A stretch of DNA of 50,129 bases from Desulfobacula sp. (GTDB taxonomy: Bacteria; Desulfobacterota; Desulfobacteria; Desulfobacterales; Desulfobacteraceae). The notes beneath the pieces are model-generated. The model saw only the letters and a program-made list of their open reading frames with translations, was not told where the DNA came from and ran no database searches. The DNA is taken from assembly GCA_013792075.1 (NCBI GenBank), contig VMSR01000001.1:1-50129 (forward strand). The letters run 5' to 3'. The translations under genes and the position numbers were made by a program. Shown here piece by piece: positions 48,179 to 50,129 of the stretch (position 1 is the first letter of the stretch; each line of letters opens with the position of its first letter).

Positions 48179-49259
48179 AAAAAAATCTTTGTCCATTGCA
48201 GTCTGGGCCATCACTCCCAATGGACTGGCTCTTGGACAAAACCTTTGTGCTGGCCTTTCAGATGCTTGGCTCTTTGTGTCTGAACCTCTTATGGGTCATT
48301 GCCACCCATTCCCTGGACCAGAACCACCTGATCCAAATCCGGCCTGCAGGGGATATGGAATTTCTACTTTTCAAAGATTGTCCGATGAGCTGTCCCAGCA
48401 ATTCACAAAATTTTCATCCCATATTTTTATTTTCTCAACAGGCATAGCCGTCCGAATGATTGCCCCCCTGATACAGTCAAAAACAAAGGATCCGGGGATT
48501 GTTGTGGTAGATGACAATGGAATCCATGCCATCAGCCTGCTGTCAGGCCATTTGGGCGGGGCCAACCGCCTTGCACATGAAATCGGAACTCTGATCAATG
48601 CCCGGCCTGTAATCACAACCGCAACAGACGTGAACCGATTGCCATCCATTGACATGCTGGCCCAAGAAAACAATCTGTATATTGAAAACCCCATTGCGAT
48701 CAAACATGTAAACATGGCATTTCTCAACAACATTGCCATGGATGTCCATGATCCATTAAATTTCATCCAAACACAGATACCAAAGCGCTTTATCTCGAGC
48801 CCAAACCTTCCAACCCAAGGAACAGGGGTGATCTGTACCTGGAAACGCATAAAAGTTCCACGTGAAACGCTTGTATTGCGGCCAAGAATTTTGAGTGTTG
48901 GTATCGGATGTAACCGGAATACCCCTGTGGAAGAGCTTCATCGCTTTCTCATGGCCGTTTTGGATTCTGAACACCTCAGTCTGAACTCGGTCTTCACCCT
49001 GGCCACCACAGAAGTGAAAAAAGATGAGGTCGGATTGCTCAGTCTGGCTGTCATGCTGGATCTGCCGCTGATATTTTATGATAATAATCAATTAAATGCA
49101 GTTGATACCATCGAAACCCCATCCAAGATGGTTGAAAAACATTTAGGGGTTAAAAGCGTATGTGAAGCAGCAGCGATCCTGGGAGCAGGAAAGGGGCGTT
49201 TAATTGTGCCAAAGAAGAAAAACAAGGATGTAACCATTGCCGTGGCACTGAAAGAATGA
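48132..49259 (+). CDS. cbiG: Cobalt-precorrin-5A hydrolase
   Basis: A 375-residue protein. The N-terminal region has IAVRMIAPLI and the family hallmark ISLLSGHLGGANRLAHEI near 140. The C-terminal domain (LSVGIGCNRNTPVEEL onward) completes CbiG. It opens the delta-lactone ring of cobalt-precorrin-5A with loss of acetaldehyde, the step peculiar to the anaerobic pathway. The start is uncertain: ATG 48132 or 48150 (MDTETPL), neither with a clear ribosome site, so it may rely on coupling to cbiF. Confidence 0.9.
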   Translation: MTPPFPMDTETPLTNKKKSLSIAVWAITPNGLALGQNLCAGLSDAWLFVSEPLMGHCHPFPGPEPPDPNPACRGYGISTFQRLSDELSQQFTKFSSHIFIFSTGIAVRMIAPLIQSKTKDPGIVVVDDNGIHAISLLSGHLGGANRLAHEIGTLINARPVITTATDVNRLPSIDMLAQENNLYIENPIAIKHVNMAFLNNIAMDVHDPLNFIQTQIPKRFISSPNLPTQGTGVICTWKRIKVPRETLVLRPRILSVGIGCNRNTPVEELHRFLMAVLDSEHLSLNSVFTLATTEVKKDEVGLLSLAVMLDLPLIFYDNNQLNAVDTIETPSKMVEKHLGVKSVCEAAAILGAGKGRLIVPKKKNKDVTIAVALKE

Positions 49260-49299
49260 AATTATATAGTGTAACCAGCACGAACAGGGAGAAGAGGAT

Positions 49300-49761
49300 A
49301 TGAAAGGGTATGTACAGGTTTATACGGGCAAAGGGAAAACCACCGCAAGTCTTGGGCTTGCAGTCAGGGCTGCCGGTGCAGGACTTAGGGTCTACATTGT
49401 CCAGTTTTTAAGAAAAGGTGATTGTTCAGAAATAAAAGCGCTGTCAAAATTTGAAAATATCACAATAGAACAATACGGATTGGGTAACGGTTTAAAGGGT
49501 GAGCCTTCCGAGGAAGACAAAGCTGCCGGCGCCCGGGGCTATGAAAAATTATGTGCTGTTCTCAAGGAGAACCAACATGACCTGGTTATTGCCGAAGAAG
49601 CCAATGTTGCCGTCTCGTGCAACCTTTTTACGGAAAAAGACCTGTTGGATTTGATTGACATGAAACCGGACAATGTCGAATTTATAATCACTGGCAGGGG
49701 GGCTTCCCAGTCTGTTATGGACAAGGCCGATCTTGTTACGGAAATAAACGAAATAAAATAA
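49300..49761 (+). CDS. cobO: Cob(I)alamin adenosyltransferase (CobO/BtuR type)
   Basis: A 153-residue ATP:corrinoid adenosyltransferase. The P-loop is T9-GKGKTT15 and DLVIAEEANVAV matches the DE strand of BtuR proteins. FIITGRGAS near 128 is typical. It is shorter than the 190-200 residues of E. coli BtuR, lacking the usual N- and C-terminal arms. It adds the adenosyl group to the lower-pathway corrinoid. GAAGAGG lies before the ATG, 40 bases after cbiG. It is the last visible gene of the operon; no terminator was recognised after it. Confidence 0.92.
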   Translation: MKGYVQVYTGKGKTTASLGLAVRAAGAGLRVYIVQFLRKGDCSEIKALSKFENITIEQYGLGNGLKGEPSEEDKAAGARGYEKLCAVLKENQHDLVIAEEANVAVSCNLFTEKDLLDLIDMKPDNVEFIITGRGASQSVMDKADLVTEINEIK

Positions 49762-50011
49762 CATTATAAACAAGGCGTCATGGCCTGGTAGGGATAGAAA
49801 AATGACAAACAATATTGAACGATCAGATCCATAAAAATCAAGCGATCCCTATCCTGAATCAAACACTATCCCGAATGTTTATTATAACTTTGTGAACACT
49901 TTGCGATTCAAAGAAACCGCGTCTTTTATATCATCTTATCATTTACTTTGCCCTTAAAATTCATTAACCTTAAACAAACCAAAAATTAAAACCTTCCGGG
50001 AAGAAATTACA
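49762..50011. other. 250-base AT-rich gap
   Basis: Strongly AT-rich spacer between cobO and the next gene. No gene, repeat or clear terminator is visible; a four-base-arm AGGC/GCCT stem after the cobO stop is too weak to call. The promoter of the next gene must lie here. Confidence 0.4.
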
Positions 50012-50129
50012 GTGGCCCATAATGATATCCCCACACTTGTCAGCCTTGCACTGCAATACGGAACCATAAATGAGGAACAATACCGTAACCTCATAGCTTT
50101 GCATACCACAAATGGAAAAAATACAACCC
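50012..50129 (+). CDS. Start of an unidentified gene, cut by the window edge
   Basis: A GTG at 50012 opens a frame to the edge: 39 residues, beginning MAHNDIPTLVSLALQYGTI and continuing NEEQYRNLIALHTT. Stop codons in the frame upstream (at 49955) leave this GTG as the only usual start. A GGGAAG is ten bases upstream. The helical LVSLAL-x-YG-x-I-x-EEQY pattern resembles the beginning of various regulator or secretion-ATPase-like proteins, but too little is present to name it. Confidence 0.5.
   Translation, partial: MAHNDIPTLVSLALQYGTINEEQYRNLIALHTTNGKNTT

Overview
The window looks like chromosome from an anaerobic, probably marine, sulfate-reducing deltaproteobacterium of the Desulfobacteraceae type (Desulfobacula, Desulfobacter and Desulfotignum are comparable). 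That is inference from gene content and moderate GC. The supporting content is an oxygen-independent cobalamin pathway behind a B12 riboswitch, a YeiH-type anion exporter, a c-type haem sensor kinase, a NifX-like protein, and acyl-CoA ligase/symporter genes. No phage, insertion sequence, CRISPR array, tRNA or rRNA was recognised.

Layout. 1-4.9 kb (minus strand): the start of a protein with calcium-loop motifs (cut by the window edge), a terminator, glutaminase, a two-RCK potassium channel and a METTL21-like methyltransferase. 5.1-11.9 kb (plus): carA-carB-purF plus a radical SAM gene, overlapping or nearly so, as one nucleotide-synthesis operon. 12.0-12.8 kb: glutamate racemase. 13.0-22.5 kb: a five-gene cluster of circularly permuted ATP-grasp, alpha-E, transglutaminase-DUF2126, ATP-grasp/alpha-E fusion and a second transglutaminase. 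This is a predicted but poorly characterised peptide-ligation/cleavage system, present here with each component class twice. 22.5-28.7 kb: a YeiH-like exporter with an unusual N-terminal extension and a small membrane partner (minus). It is divergent from a haem-c sensor kinase and a sigma-54-type response regulator. The shared region carries a well-formed -24/-12 promoter for the exporter and two tandem palindromes at enhancer distance, so the module looks like one self-contained circuit. 28.7-29.2 kb: a NifX-like protein with a Gly/Met-rich tail.

29.6-37.3 kb: a tandem-Cache NarL-type kinase interrupted by a frameshift at an A8 run, its LuxR-type regulator, an AMP-forming acyl-CoA synthetase, a small membrane protein with a sodium:solute symporter, and a Yip1-like membrane protein. 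Together these suggest sensing, uptake and activation of a carboxylic acid. 37.3-38.6 kb: a DEAD-box RNA helicase (minus). Its 0.8-kb upstream region holds no convincing gene but two large inverted repeats and several hairpins. 39.4-41.1 kb: a small membrane protein and a FetAB-like ABC exporter. 41.2-49.8 kb: promoter, cobalamin riboswitch and terminator, followed by btuC-btuD-btuF, cbiL, a Gate-domain membrane protein, cbiET, cbiF, cbiG and cobO. These genes are mostly overlapping, a corrinoid uptake and synthesis operon. At the right edge a new unidentified gene begins.

The strongest leads for something undescribed are the sigma-54/haem-sensor/YeiH circuit, the duplicated ATP-grasp/transglutaminase cluster with one apparently degenerate ligase, the structured region upstream of the helicase, and the Gate-domain protein inside the B12 operon. 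All functional statements rest on reading motifs and context; no database search was run.
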